This document shows positions 22,135 through 35,655 of a stretch of DNA of 64,000 bases, in pieces (position 1 is the stretch's first letter; each line of letters begins with the position of its first letter). Source of the stretch: Parus major (taxonomy: Eukaryota > Chordata > Aves > Passeriformes > Paridae); NCBI RefSeq assembly GCF_001522545.3, contig NC_031768.1, forward strand, positions 110,923,212 through 110,987,211. Direction: 5' to 3'. The notes under the pieces are model-generated. The model had not been told where the DNA came from. It was given only the letters and a program-made list of their open reading frames with translations, and searched no databases. Both the position numbers and the translations under genes were made by a program.

Positions 22135-24577
22135 TGCTGTGTACCAGTGTCAGTCTGGCAAAGCTCATGGATTAAGGGTAAACTCTTCGTACAGCAGAAA
22201 TGCCAGCATGGATGTCATGTCTCAGATTCCACCCAGCAGTACAGTAAACTTCAGTACTTGCATTTCAAAGGAGAAAAAAGAAGAAAATAAGCCCCAAATG
22301 CTGCTGGCTTCAAACAGAGTTTGTCACTGTCTGTAGAGATGCTCTGTTTGTCAGCACTTCCCATTTTTGATGCCACTACTGAGCCTGCATGAAACAAATT
22401 TCTCTGGTTGAAACACTGAACGGTAGGGAAGCTTCAGGAGAGGAACAAAAAACTTACATCACATCCATTCTGTTTGCATTTTAAAGCAAACTTGCCAAGG
22501 CAAATTATTTTCAAGGTGATGGTCTAAGGTAATGAATAAATATATGTTATTTTCATTAATGCTTCAGTAAAATAGACAAATTAAATTAATTTCTAAATTT
22601 TATCAGGAATAATGGCTGCCTTCTGCTAAGGTGAAATCTGTCTTTCCTCAGTTCCACGTTCTATAGTGCCATTAGGGTTTTTCCTTCAATAAGAAAATAA
22701 AGAAAAAAAATAAATATGAAATATTTTATACAAAATTCTGCCTTTAAATTTCTTATCCTATCTCTTATTACAAAAAATAAAATATCTCTTCTCCAGAGGA
22801 GAGACTTACACTTATGACTCAGCTTCCAAGCATTGCCATTTTGTCAAAAATAATCCTCTGTAATTTAACAGCAGCTACCAGAACCACTTTTGCTGAGCAG
22901 CTGGATGCCTGTAGGCCCACAGAATTCCTGGGGTCTCCCCAAACATAATTCCCCAGACAAACCACTCCCTGCAAGGAGGGGTCCTCAGGTCATCGGTCAA
23001 ACTTGAAAATGTCAATTATTGCACTTCTTACAGTGAAAGATAAACTCAAGAGATTTAGAACTCCAATTCTTTTTATAACTTAAATTAGGATAAGGCAACT
23101 GATGATATTCTTAAGATTTTAACAAACCTGAAATAAATAAAAAACCATTTACGTAGCAATGATCAAAGTGACTGTAAATGGTACCACTACTACAAATTAA
23201 AAATTTAATACTTCGAGGATAACTTCAATACTTGAAAATATTTAACATTAATGTGAAAAGCAGATGAAATGTCTGTCCATGGACCAATATAAGAGTCCTG
23301 TGAACAAAGGTCCATTTATTCAGGTGGATGCCTGTATTTAACTGAGAGGGGGTTGAAATCACTAGACCTAGTTAAATGTAAATGTGTCTTTACTTTGTTC
23401 CCAACTTCAATTTCCACTTAAAAAAAAAAAATTAAAAAAGAAAGAAATTCAGAATTATTTCAGTAAAATCCAAAGAATGTAGGAGGGCATGTGAGAAGAT
23501 CAGAAAAACTGCCTTCTGAACTTTAAGTGCTCTACTTCATGATATCTAATTTTTTGTGTTTCCAGAAAAGCAAGATTTTACTGTCTCTGAAAGACTCCCT
23601 TCATCCTCCCACGCACACGTTTTATTTCTGCCTTCTCTGAGAGAGCACTTCCTTACACTGAGCTCCTCTCATCCCATGGAGTGACAGAGCCACGTCTCAC
23701 CCAGCTCCAGGTCCTTCATGAATATTAAAACAAAAGAGATCGTGGGAAGGAAAGGAGAATATTGGAAATGACATTTGAGGAAATCCTCTTAAGAATTACT
23801 GAAAATACCTTGGAAGGAGAAGAAGGAAACTGGGTCACATCTTCCCCATTTCCTTATTCAGATAAAATATTTATTTTAAATAGTTTAACAAAGACAACAG
23901 AGAGAAGAACCAAGGAAAACCTGTAATTTCTGAGGAAATATCGTTTCCTAAGCACTTGAGAGGATTTTTTCTTAAGGCAATAGAAGGAGAGAACGGATAT
24001 CTGAAGAAGAGAAAAAGAGTTTTGAAGCCAGATGACTTAACTTGCATTCTGACACATAAAGAATATTTTTTTTAACTTCATAGAGTGCAGGTAGAGACAC
24101 TGACGGATGTCTAATGAAGGAAAAAACCCAAAACCAAAAAAAAACCAAAAACCCTAAAATCCCCAACTAAAACAGAAACCCCAAGAAACTCCAAATGATA
24201 TTGATAAGGACATGCTCTCCTGTCCCTATGACAGTAATTTTAGCAGTAATATGCTCAGAGAGGTTCATTTGCTGAAATATTTTGCATTTGAAATACCTCC
24301 AGGGATGTGAAGGTGTTTATTCTCGCTTTCCTTATGTCCTTTTCCTCCTGTTCTCCCCAGAGAATATTTGCTTGTGTCAGTTTTGGCACACCCTGGAGGC
24401 AGACTGGGCTCCACAGAGTCACTGAGCCAGAGGACAGATGATTGTGATTCTGGGATTACCAGAACTTTCAGAATTACAGAATTTTCCTTATTGTTTATAT
24501 TAGAGCAACATGTAGAGGCATTAACTGAAATCAGTTAAATCTGTAAAATGGTAGGAGAGGGGATTTTCATGGATATT
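22135..24577. other. Non-coding single-copy stretch
   Basis: I see no supported gene. A pyrimidine-rich acceptor-like site (TCTCTTCTCCTCAG, ending at 22134) is followed by a 66-codon open frame, but no good donor follows within it (see rejected items). A-rich low-complexity sequence lies at about 23420-23445 and 24121-24178. Confidence 0.45.
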
Positions 24578-24606
24578 TATTAGATTAGATTAAATTAGAT
24601 TAGATT
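24578..24606. repeat. (TTAGA)n short microsatellite
   Basis: About five TTAGA units with one interruption (TTAAA). Confidence 0.85.
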
Positions 24607-27600
24607 CCACTGAAATGCATAATAAACCCTTTTCCCCCCTAATATTTCAGGTGTTCGAAAATCACTGGATCTTCTGTAAAAGGAAAAAAAAATATTTCAT
24701 TCATCCTCCTGTCTCTTCCTCTTCTTTTTCTGGTTGTCTGTAGTCCCTGCAAGAGGCAGAACCTGTAAATCTGGATTTGGCTGGAGAATGCAAACAAGGT
24801 ACTGCTGTAACCACAGGTGCTCACAGACAGAAACAAAACTCATCTTCAGGTACAACATTTTTATAGCTTCTGGGGAAATATATATTTATATTTCAACAAC
24901 AACTCCATCCTCCATGGTTTCCACCAGGCAGGTCATAAAATCTTTGTCACTAAGAATCTGATAATTCTTAAATAATATATAAACTTTCTGGGACAGCGTG
25001 AATTTTGCTCATCACATGGGTGACAATTAATGTTTTCTGATGGCATGAAACAGAAACCACTCAAATTTTAAGCCCAGAGTGATTTTTCCCTTCCTTACTA
25101 CAATTGGAATTAATTTTATCCATTTTACTCAAATTACCAAGAGTAAAGCAGTCCTGTAAATAATCAGATAAACTTGCCTTTTTATTATTTTTTTTATATT
25201 AAGGATCTATTTACCCTTCACTTAGTATCTTGGTCTTTGCTAGATAAGGGGAAAACAATACAAAAACAATACAAAATACAAACAACACAAAATCCAGCCA
25301 AGCAAATCCCAGACTACTTTATATGTAAAACAAAATAATTGCTACAAATTTTTGAATAAAACAAAATTTATACATAAATGAAAATGGTAGACTAGTTTTT
25401 TTATTGTTGGCAACTGAGAGTTTGGATACAAGAAATGGATGATTAGGAAAGAGATGTAAACTTACAAATTTACATGGATTTTACATGAGATATTTTAAAA
25501 AAACTAAAAAAAAATCGGTATCATTTTATCAGCACCAGAAACCATTTCAGATGCACTTTGTGACAATCTGTGAAGATAGTTGCAAGAAAAATATATTCAC
25601 AAATCACTGGAATACAATCAGCATCCACCACAGAGCAATTTTCTTAAAGACTTCTTAAAGACTTGGTTCTTTCTATTTTCTTTACACTATTCTGTGCTTT
25701 TAACTGTTTAAACTACAGCACACTCTTGCTGTAAATTTATGTCTACAGACATGAAAGCTGGGACTTTCTTATCTCATCTCTAAGGAAATCTCATTTTCCT
25801 TTTATTTGGGAGAACGCTCAAGATTCACAGCTTGAGCACAGGAGTAACTTTCCTGCAGGCACCACGGAATCAATCCCCAGCAATTCCTCCCATTTGAAAC
25901 CCCTGCCATACCAAAAAAAAAGGAGGAAAGACAATGAGGAAGCACTTAAGCTGCAGCACAGGGTTAGAGATGAGCATTACTGAGCAGAACAAGAATGAGA
26001 GCAGGATGTTTTCCCTTCCTGGTAACTTGTGTGGGGCTACAGTTTGGATTTGTGGTTACCCCTTGTTGGTAACACAGGGGTGTTTTAGTTACTGTTCAAC
26101 AATGAGGCTTTTTCTGCTTCTCACACCCTCCTGCCAGGACAGCTGACCCCAGATGACCACAGGGATATCCCAGATCTTCTCAGGTCATGCTGAGCAACAA
26201 AAGCTGGAGGAAAAAGGAAGAGGTGATGTTCAGAGCTTGGCATTTTTGATCCCAAGGTACATTCCATTGTGAGGGATCCCTGGTCTCCTGGGGATGTCTG
26301 AACACCTGCCTGCCCATGGGAAGAGATGAATAAATCCCTTTCATTGCTTTTCTTTGCTTGTGTGTGCAGCTTTTGCTTTGCCTCTTAGGCCATCCTGATC
26401 CCAACTCATGAATTTTCTCCCTTTCACCCTTACAGCTCTCCACCCCATCCAAGTGGGGAGGAGGAAGTGTCTGAGGGGAGCTGAGCTGACCTCCAGGGAT
26501 GGATCATGGCCCAGTACCCAACTGTGTGCACAAAGTGAGTGGATCCAGAGAAAACCACAGCTTCCCATCCCATGGGATTCAGCAGGCAAGCTGCCAGACC
26601 ATATTAACACCTCCTAACAGCTCATGTCAGATGAGTTTACACACACTCTGCGAGCCAGAGCCAAAAAAAGCTTGGCTGACCTCAAAATGAGGTGTTCAGA
26701 CCACAATGAATAATATACATGAGGTTTGGTTGGCCCAGAACAAAAGAGCACCAGCGAACCACAGCCGTGTATGAATGACAAATCAATTTGTTGGGAGCTG
26801 CTCTGAAATAAGATATTTCCCTCCAGAGAAGGGTCACACCTTCAGAAACCTCTCCTTTGCTTCAGCAGTTACCAGGCAAATAATGAGGAGTTACTCCTCA
26901 GTGTTTTCCCTGATGGAAAAACATCCCCCATCACCTCTAAGGAAAACAAAGAGTTGGGATACCAAATTCGTAGGTGGACCTTGTAGCCCCAAAACTGAGA
27001 GCCCTTGGAAAGCAGCAGGCTGTCCTACCCAATAAGCATAAAAAACAAGTTGTGTTCTACCAGGAAATGGAGAGCAGAGATTTATGAACACTATTGTTTG
27101 GGATGAGTAATTCACCCAGCTCTAATTATAAGTACAGGGCTCTGGAACATTATTGATGAACAGCATCCCATAAGCCTCTAATAACAGCTGAAAAAGAAGA
27201 TAATATCTGGCATATTTAGTGCTAAATTACACATTAATAAAAACCACTATTCTTGGTGCTTTCCCATCTATTTGTTTAGGACTTCTACAGTGTATTATGT
27301 ACATGTGGAACTGGAAGACTGCCTAGTAATAAAATGTACTAGAAATGGGAAATTCAGACACAGGGAAGATCACCTGTTTTCCCTGAGGCCTGGGCCCCAT
27401 CTGTGGTAGAATTGCCTGTCTTCCTGACTTAGAAAATGAATTTTCTCATAGAGGGAATCCTACAAGCAAAAATGAGCACCAAGAATTGTTGTCAAACCCA
27501 TAGTAAATGTAGAACAACTAAAGGGCTAAAATGAAAAAAACAGCATTATTGTCCTTTCGTATTTCAAAACTGTGAACATCCATTAAGAAAATGCTGTACC

Positions 27601-29228
27601 AATGTGGAATTTCTCTTCCTTTCTGCTCCTGTGGCTTCTGTGGGTAGATTAGTAGAGGGTTCTGATTCTGGATGCCACGGAAAATCATTGTACCACCATA
27701 AGTTAAAGATGCAATACGGGCCACAAGTCACAAAACCAACACAGAAAAAAACACTTTATTTCATACTGCTTTTTTCCTAGTAATAATACTGGTTTTCCAC
27801 TAAAAATATTCTTTTTTTTTTTTTTTTTAAATAACTTCTTGTAATAAATTTTAGTAACACTGGAATACAAGAGCACATTCTGCTTATGGCCTGATATTTT
27901 ACTTTTCCCACTACTGCATCACAGGTGCACTGTGCCTGCTTCTTTGTGGGGGAGGGATTTGCAGTTTTGGAAGTGCAGAGCCCAGATATCTTATTTTCTG
28001 ATTTAACTATGACTAATTGCAACGCAGAACAGATGCAGCAATACAGCTTTGGGTAGCAGCTTCACAAACACCACATATGCTCTTTTATACTTTTAATTAG
28101 CACTTCCTTCCAGAGTATATGTGACAAGATTATTTGAAATTGTGGTGGTCCCACAAGACCCTGCACTATCATTCCATGCAAATCCCTTCTTGCATGTGTT
28201 CTCAATCTCCAAGGTGCAGAAAATACATCAGAACCTTCCATTTAGGTGCAAAATGCCATTAAAAATACTCTCCATTAAAGTGCATGGCCATTTGCCTGAG
28301 GATAGACCAGGCAGAGCAGCTCACTGGGCAGTTTGTCTGGGCTTTATTCAATTAATTTTGAGTCTTCTTCAACTTTTCAGCTTTTTCAGTGCTGGTGGAG
28401 GAGCAATGAATATATCACAGCACGTGCTGGGCTCCCAGGCTCTGGATTTGGTAGGTGTGTGCCAGCCTGCATCCAGACTTGTTTAGGTACATCTAAACCT
28501 CTCCACCATGCCAACATACTCCATCAATTTTGCAATAATCCTTTGTGGTTACAATTCTGACTCCAGACTGATACTTGGAGAATTCCTGTGGCCTCCCACT
28601 CAGTTTGGGAATTAAAACTCAATATACAAGTAATTCCATAGCAATTTCTCTAATTATTTTCTCCTATCTTGGACATTGTCACTTATCTTGCCCCCAGCTC
28701 AGTGGCAGCATTAACATTTACACTTTTCTCTGAGGGTGGATTCACACATGTTCCTTCCTGAAGGGTTTTTCCAATTGACAAAGTCTGATAAGCAACCAAA
28801 TGTCATTTGGGATGGGGAGAGAATGAGCCAAAACACAATTCTGTTGTACATATGATGACTTATTTTTTGTTCAGACTGAAAGGAGTTAACTTTCCTTTCT
28901 GCAGTATCCCAGGAGGAGAGGACAATCTCAATATCTAGAAGAACTGTTTAACCAAACCCCTCTTCACACACCAGCTATGGAGCAGTCAATCTGTGGAGTC
29001 ATCCAAAACTCTTCTTCTTGCTAAGCACAGCCCTTAAACCCAACTGTTGATTTCACTTATATTCATGTTATTATACAAAACCACCACTCACAGATGCTAC
29101 CACATAAAATTGCAGACAAACAGAAGCAGATGAACGTGTAGATAAATGTATAACACACATTTAGATATAGGGAAGAAGGAGCAAAAATAAAACACAACAC
29201 AGGCTGTGATCATCATCATGGAACTCAC
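24607..29228. other. Non-coding stretch with minor repeats
   Basis: I see no supported gene. An A-rich patch with ACAATAC words lies at about 25250-25290, an exact 11-bp tandem duplication (CTTAAAGACTT) at 25643-25664, and a 17-base T run at 27812-27828. The 121-codon plus frame at 28121-28486 contains an acceptor-like tract near 28370 but no recognisable protein. Confidence 0.45.
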
Positions 29229-29394
29229 CTGAAAAATGGTGATATCAAAAAACTCTCCTGGGGAACATTTTGTCTGAGATTTGCTATGGAAGCTGCAGTA
29301 TGGCTGCACCATCAGGGTTCTGATCTTTTCCAAAAGCAGAGATGTGACAGGCAGTGCCACCCCCTGCCACTCGTTGACAGGTTTGGGATGTACG
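29229..29394 (-). CDS. Candidate internal coding exon, unknown protein
   Basis: On the minus strand a 166-bp segment is open in one frame. It follows a good 3' splice site (GCATTTTCCCCATCAG just before 29394) and ends at CAG|GTGAGT (29231-29223), a full consensus 5' splice site. One base completes a codon, then 55 codons follow and the exon closes on a codon boundary. The peptide begins VHPKPVNEWQG, has three cysteines in its second half (QPYCSF, TKCSPGEFF) and ends FDITIFQ. I do not recognise the family. The open frame continues past both splice sites to 110 codons in total (29429-29097), so a chance frame is possible. No partner exon was found nearby. If real, it belongs to a minus-strand gene with long introns. 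The splice signals are seen; expression and homology are untested. Confidence 0.3.
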
Positions 29395-32300
29395 CTGATG
29401 GGGAAAATGCAAATATTGAGAAGTTCCATTGTTTGTTTTCCTTGAAAAAAGAAAGTTATTTAAAATAACTGCTTGCTGCTTGGTTTTTTCCTGTCACTTC
29501 TCTTAAGCAGCAGTACAAATAACCTAAATCTTACAGCTTTGTTGTCTCTCTGACAAATACTGCAGATGCATTTTTGAGTTGGTGAAGTACTGTGACCTTA
29601 TGAACAGCAAGCATAAAACAAAGTCAGCTTGTTAAACCAGCTTAATAAGATTAATACCAGCAAGGTTAGTTCAGTTTAATATCACATTTTATATCTTGCC
29701 CAAAGAAGTCATAGCAGCCCCATATAAGGCAATATATTGGCAGCAAAGTCTTCATTGCTGGACCAAGAGCTCTCAACTCTTCCCTTTTCAGCTAAATCCT
29801 ACTCATCATGTCCACAAGTGTAGAGCAGGATGGATGGATTTACTTTAGACCTGGGTACCTGGTATCAGCATTTGGCTGTGCATGTTGGTGGATTAGATCT
29901 AAAAGATAATTGCCACATGTGCTAACTGCCTTCATCAAAGCTGTATGAATCAGTTCTTTCAGCCACGGAGAGCAGATCCATTTAAATATTTCTTTTAGTG
30001 GATGGCTTGCTTTGCAGACACACTGGCATGAAGTGTATGTGAGCTACAGGACAGTATTTTTTAATTACAATGCTTTTCTCAAAATAAAATTAATAAAAGG
30101 TGCAAGAAAGTAAGAATTATCCTACTTTTACACAGGGATAACTGGGCCATTGGCTTCCAAAGTTTCCAGAAATTTTGTTCCCACCAGCTTTTAAAAAGTG
30201 GCTCTGAATGCTGATCAAATAGATTACTGGCTTCTGTTTTTGTTTGCTTTTTGTTAAAGACAATTAAACCAGGACAGCCCAACGTGAAGTCAATCTATAA
30301 ACCCAGGAGCACCTGAACTACAGCACCACAGGTGGAACAGAGAGAGAGCCCCTTACTTGTAGCACCCCAAAATGAATGAATGTACAAATGCTGTGTGACC
30401 TCTGAATGGTCTGTAAATGCCCAAATCAGCAATTTCCATAAATCAATCACCAGTGTTGGAAATGGTGTTGTTGCTCCTGCTTATGCTGGTGTCAGAGGGC
30501 TGGGGCTGTCACCAAGTCACTGCTAAAGCACTGCAAGCAAGGATTTGGTGTCACATTGCACCAGATGACCGTGGTGATAAACAGAACAGCTTCAGAACAA
30601 TCCAGCAAGACTTACCAGGATAAAATTCAAATAAATCATCAGGCATTCCCAATTTACCAGCTCTACAGCATTTTTTGGGTCAGCTTTCAAAACACTCCCT
30701 TTCCACCCCCACCATTTTCCTTTTACAACCTGTTAAAATAACACTGTCTACAATTACAGGGTCATTTGTTATGCATGATATAATAGACTGCAAATATAAA
30801 AAGGCATTATCATTACTTTTGTCCTTTGTTCTTCCAGGCCAGAATATTGCATAGTCCTTTACTTTGACATTTATTGCTTTTAGATTGGTAATAGAATGGT
30901 TTGTGTTGCTCATTATCTTGAATGATGATAATATTAGAGTTTGGGGAGCCTGCGTTCCCTGTTAAGTAAAGTAAAGGCTTCATATAATTTACCAAAGGTT
31001 ATTACTGGACAATTACCCACAATACAGTTCAAGTCTAATAAACGTTAGCCACATTCACTCTTAAATACCACATCTGGAGTGTGGTTCCTAGGAAACTGCA
31101 GAGCATGATTTAAGGCATTTATGTGCCTGGAAGGAGGAGAAGAGTTTATCTGTGCATATGCATCTACATGGCTTTATGTGTGCTTTGGGTGTTCACTAAT
31201 TGATGTGTGGGTTTGGTGTTTGTTAATGGGTGTCCTTGGGGAAAGGAATTAATTGAAAGACATACCTAACTGGGACTCTGAGACAGGAATGGAAGGGGAG
31301 GAGGGATAGGTATAACCTCACTTTTCATCCTTACTGTTGGGAATAATGGAGTCATTTCATACTTAAATTCCTAAAAATTATATCAGGTTTTGGCCTGAGA
31401 CTTTACATAAATTCTTATACAACAGCCTAATGTATTAAATTTATCAGCCAGCAAGGCATAAAATTCAGAGCCTGATTTTGTCCTTCCATCCCTTTTATCA
31501 GTGCCTGTGGTCAGCATCTCCAGACCAGCAGCAGGGCCCTGTTCTGGACACATTTCCCCACCTGCAGCCAGGGAGTGGCTCTATTCCTGGGAACAGTGAC
31601 TGAGGGTTTTCCACCTGGGAAACTTCCTGGGCTGGGGATCCTTGACAGTCCCCTCCATGTCTGAGACTCTCAGATGTTTACATGAGTAAAACACTCTGTA
31701 CACAGGCACACACATGTATGCAAACAACATTTTTTTCCCTGTCCCTTTTCTGTTTGCTACTCCAGTTTGCCTGCAGCCATTTATGTTCAATTTATGTTTA
31801 TCAGTTCATTTCTCTAGCAGCTGCACTTTCAATGAAATGTTTTTATTTGGTGCCAAGTAATAGTAGCTGGAGTTATTTGCCCTATGAATCTTGGTAGATT
31901 AGTTTTTGTAATTTACATACATATCCAATTGCTACCAATTTTCACTGACAGTTTTCTCTTTGGACTTTGTTTCATTTCTATTTTTGAACTGTAGCAGTTT
32001 CAGACGTACAGCTCTCTGCAAACTTTATGATATGCCCCACATTATTATAGTTATCTAGTAATACAAAAGTGAGAGAAAACCTTTAACTCAAAATGTTAAA
32101 ACAGTCTGCAGAAAATGAAGTTAATGTTTCATGAAATAAATGTCATCATACAAAAAGACTTATTTTAATGGAAATTTGCTCAAAGCTTCAGATGTTTCTT
32201 TTCTGGCTGACACAAGTTACAATTCTTCACGTGAATCACAAAGCCCAGGGTGATCAGGTCAGCTGGTTCCTCCAAAGGACAATAAATTAACTGTAAAACT

Positions 32301-33696
32301 CCCCAGATTTGCAGTTGTGATGATGTGAGATGAGCAGCAGCCCGTGGATGTGAATGACACACCTGCAGTGGCTTTGCTCTCCAGAGGGAGCACGCTGATG
32401 GCTGGGATCCCTGACGCTGTAAGAGCCCAAAACCAGGATAATGCTCTTCCATGCTGTGCTGGAAACCTGGAGCAGATGTTTGGGGGAAGCAAGGAGAAGC
32501 ACACAATTGCTGTTATTCCATCACTCGATGCTGTAATGGGCGGGCAGGTGCAGGCAGGAGGTGCACACCTGCAGGCTTGAGCAGCGTGGGCCAAACACAG
32601 GCATCTCTCAGGTAAGGGGAGGCTTTCCAGGAGCTGCTGTGGGATTTCAGTGAGCACAGAAGCTGCACAGACCCCTTCAGTAGCAATTCACCTGCTGGAC
32701 ACAGCAGGCCTGGCCCCCACCTCCCACCTTGTGCACAGTAATCGGATGTGATGCCTAAAGATTTCAGCTTCTACACGTTTTTCACAGCTTTGTGATTAAC
32801 ATACTAATGTGTGGTTACACAGCTCGGGGTATTTTTCCTGCCCTTTCTCTTAGATTTTAGGGTAATAAGCTAACCTTCCAACACATTCCTGAAACACCTT
32901 TTAGTCTCGTTTTCAAGAGAATGACCTACAGGAAGAATGTTTTGTTTTCCAGTCTGAGGATTATCAACAACAAATGGGCCAAATAAGCCCTGAACCAACT
33001 CCAGAGGGGCAGTATCTGGGGGAAAAATTACCTAACCAACTGCTCTTCTAATTAAGTAATGTTTGTTAGACATGAAAATTTATTAAACTTATAAAAATTG
33101 TAGAGATCCGATACCAAGTGTGCCCATAGTCCATAATTATGGGTGCACCTGGGAGCTCCCCACAAGGAACAGGTTTTTTTTAATCTTACCATTGTAACAC
33201 TGTTGCAAGGGATTTTATCTTTGGATATCAGATTACAGACACATAACAAAATCTAAACTTGTTTGATGAGCTTGGTGAGCGCAGCTCATGATGCCTGACA
33301 GGAGGGGACCTGCAAAGAGAAGTTTTTTGTTAAAATCTGGAAAGCAGCAGGTGCTGGGGACCTGGAGAAGGCACTGAAAATTGCCCTCAGCATGCCCCTC
33401 CCATGCTGCAATAACACAGAAGGAATACGTGATTTTCAATATAGCCTGAGAAACAAACATAGAGATATAAATTAAATCAATGTGCTTGTTACTGCCACCT
33501 GCTTTCAAGACTTCAGCTTAATTTTAAAAAGCAAGATGGCAGCATGCATAAAGAACAGGCCCGGATTTTCAACTTTGCTTTTCCTCTGGGCTAGAAACTG
33601 GGAGTGAATTCCACTGCATGGCAAAGATACAAGGGCAGCAGACAGCATTCCTATATGAGAAAAGAAATTAATTCCTCCAGGTCTGTGTACCTTGAC
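29395..33696. other. Non-coding single-copy stretch
   Basis: I see no supported gene. The part at about 32330-32660 is somewhat richer in GC, with overlapping frames on both strands and a donor-like CAG|GTAAGG at 32612. No matching acceptor and open frame could be assigned. Confidence 0.45.
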
Positions 33697-33722
33697 TAAA
33701 TAAATAAATCAATCAATCAATC
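33697..33722. repeat. Short compound (AAAT)n/(AATC)n microsatellite
   Basis: Three AAAT-type units run into four ATCA-type units. The tract is short and probably of no consequence. Confidence 0.8.
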
Positions 33723-35623
33723 CCCATACTGTCGTCTTTCAATAAATGAATATAAAAAAAATCAGAACAACGTGTGATCAAATCTCAGCAACAAAAGGAG
33801 CAGCTACATTTTGATGAACAGCGTCGCATTCAAATAGAAAAAAACAACAGGAATGTTCAGCTGTGGAGTTTTACAATACAGCATGTTCCAAAGAGACTTC
33901 TTTTTTTTTCTTTTCTTTCAATATTGAGGCAGGACACTCACAAAGCTGGGGAGACTGCTCAGAATCTTATAGCTGAGCTGCACATAGGCTAGAACTGAGC
34001 CAGGAGAGAGAGCAATAACTTCAGCCAAGCTCCAGTCACTAGAGCAGACTCTGAACCAAGCAAGGGCAAGGACTATTGATGCTGCCTTCCCCCAGATGGA
34101 TGCTGGTGACGAATGCATTCCAAATGTCAATAATCTCAACCTTTGCTCAGTGTGTTACAAGCTTTGCATTGCATTATTGGCAAAGGCCTTGCTGCTCTCT
34201 GCCACCTCTCTGCCACTGGGTGCCTGCCCATCTCAGCTTGCAAGCACTTTTTTTTCCCTTTCCACTGCCTGTTCTTATTTCCCCAATGCCTGGGCAAACA
34301 TGGCAAACTTCTCCAGTGAAGGTGACCTTGGTGCCTAGATATATTTTCTTGGTCTTGCTCAGCCCCTTTTAAATTAAAGTTCTACTGGTAGGTATGTTCA
34401 TGTTAGTTTTCATTAGCTCATTTTCACCTAGCAGCTGCCAAAATACAGGGAAATACTCTTTGATGTCTTTGTGCCATTTACACTTCCACATCTCCTGATC
34501 AAAGCTTTTAAAGGTTCCACCAGCACTGTGCACCTCAGCTGCAGGAGGAGTTTCTTGCTTTAGGTACCAAAGTGGAGTTTTGAATTTATTCTTTTATCCC
34601 TTCAAACACAACTTCTAGTGCCATTCTTGTCCTTAGATCATTAATATCATGATTTAGAACAGAAGAGAAAGCAGTTCCTCTCTTTTCCTGGGAGAACCTG
34701 AACCTGCACTTCTGCCAGGATATAGAATGGAACTAAGCTGTTCCAATTGTCCTGATTTTACTGCTGCCCTTTCCAGCTCCAAACAACAGAAAATTCCAAT
34801 TTTCTCTGGTTAAATTAATAATGTTCTTTTTTTAAAAAGTGGCATAACAAATTCAATCATTGAGGTTTTTCTGATACACAGCATCAGCCAGAATACTTGA
34901 AACAACATTGGGCACCATAATAAAGCACACACCTTTACTGCTACAAACAGATCACAGCAGCAGCTTCAATTTGCTATGGAATAAATATATTTATATTTAA
35001 TACACATCCCTCTCCTGCCTACAAACCCTGCAGGAACACAGCTGCAAAGGAGCACTGCTGGCTGGAGGAGCTCAGTTTTCTTGTGGGAAGGAGCTTGACA
35101 GATACGCTTGGAATTCAAGCAGGGAATTTTGCCTCTCCTGGTTGGTTTAAAATTACATTAAAGCAATGAAGGGTTATTGATCACTATCAAAATAAAATAT
35201 CTAGTTACTCATACATAAGGAATTGAGTAAGCAGGGGTGTGAGCAGAAAATTATAGTGTTCACATACGGGGAAGTGATATTCTAATGTACCTTGAGATAA
35301 CAGGGCTTGAACAGGAGTCTTACAACTGGAAAGAAGTTTGACTTCCCAAGGGGAATGATTTGAGGTTTGGCTTAAAAGCAAAATATTTTCATTTCCTGGG
35401 GAAAAAAGTCTTACTGGAAGGTTTTTTGAACCCTAAGGAAACAAAAATCCACACTTATCCCTGGTGAATTTTGCTATAATATGTCTGTTATGTCATATGT
35501 AATATGTTTTCTAGTCTTACCCTTGTTACAGAAGCAATAACATGTAAAGCAAGTAAACTTAATTTTTTTTGTGTTTTTTCATATTTTGTGTGATCTTTAC
35601 CTGCTCAGAAGGCTAAGCCATGG
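33723..35623. other. Non-coding single-copy stretch
   Basis: I see no gene. A 14-bp perfect AT-only palindrome lies at 34981-34994. Confidence 0.5.
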
Positions 35624-35655
35624 TTTTCAGGTTTCTAGGTTTTCAGGTTTCCAGG
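35624..35655. repeat. 16-bp tandem duplication
   Basis: TTTTCAGGTTTCTAGG (35624-35639) is followed directly by TTTTCAGGTTTCCAGG (35640-35655), with one mismatch. The second copy overlaps an 18-base word, CAGGTTTCCAGGCAGAGA (35644-35661), that recurs at 53800-53817. Confidence 0.85.

Noticed and set aside
22135..22336. Pyrimidine-rich acceptor (ends 22134) followed by a 66-codon plus-strand frame
   Set aside because: The acceptor is good and the peptide is not low-complexity, but no convincing GT donor ends the frame (only weak ACA|GTAAAC and TCA|GTACTT sites). Frames of this length are common in the window.
28121..28486. 121-codon plus frame with an acceptor-like tract and a TTG|GTAGGT donor-like site
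   Set aside because: The enclosed exon would be about 60 nt with an ordinary sequence and a weak donor. There is no other support.
32344..32613. Plus-strand donor CAG|GTAAGG after a GC-richer stretch
   Set aside because: The frames leading to the donor are closed by stops a short way upstream, and no acceptor could be paired with it.
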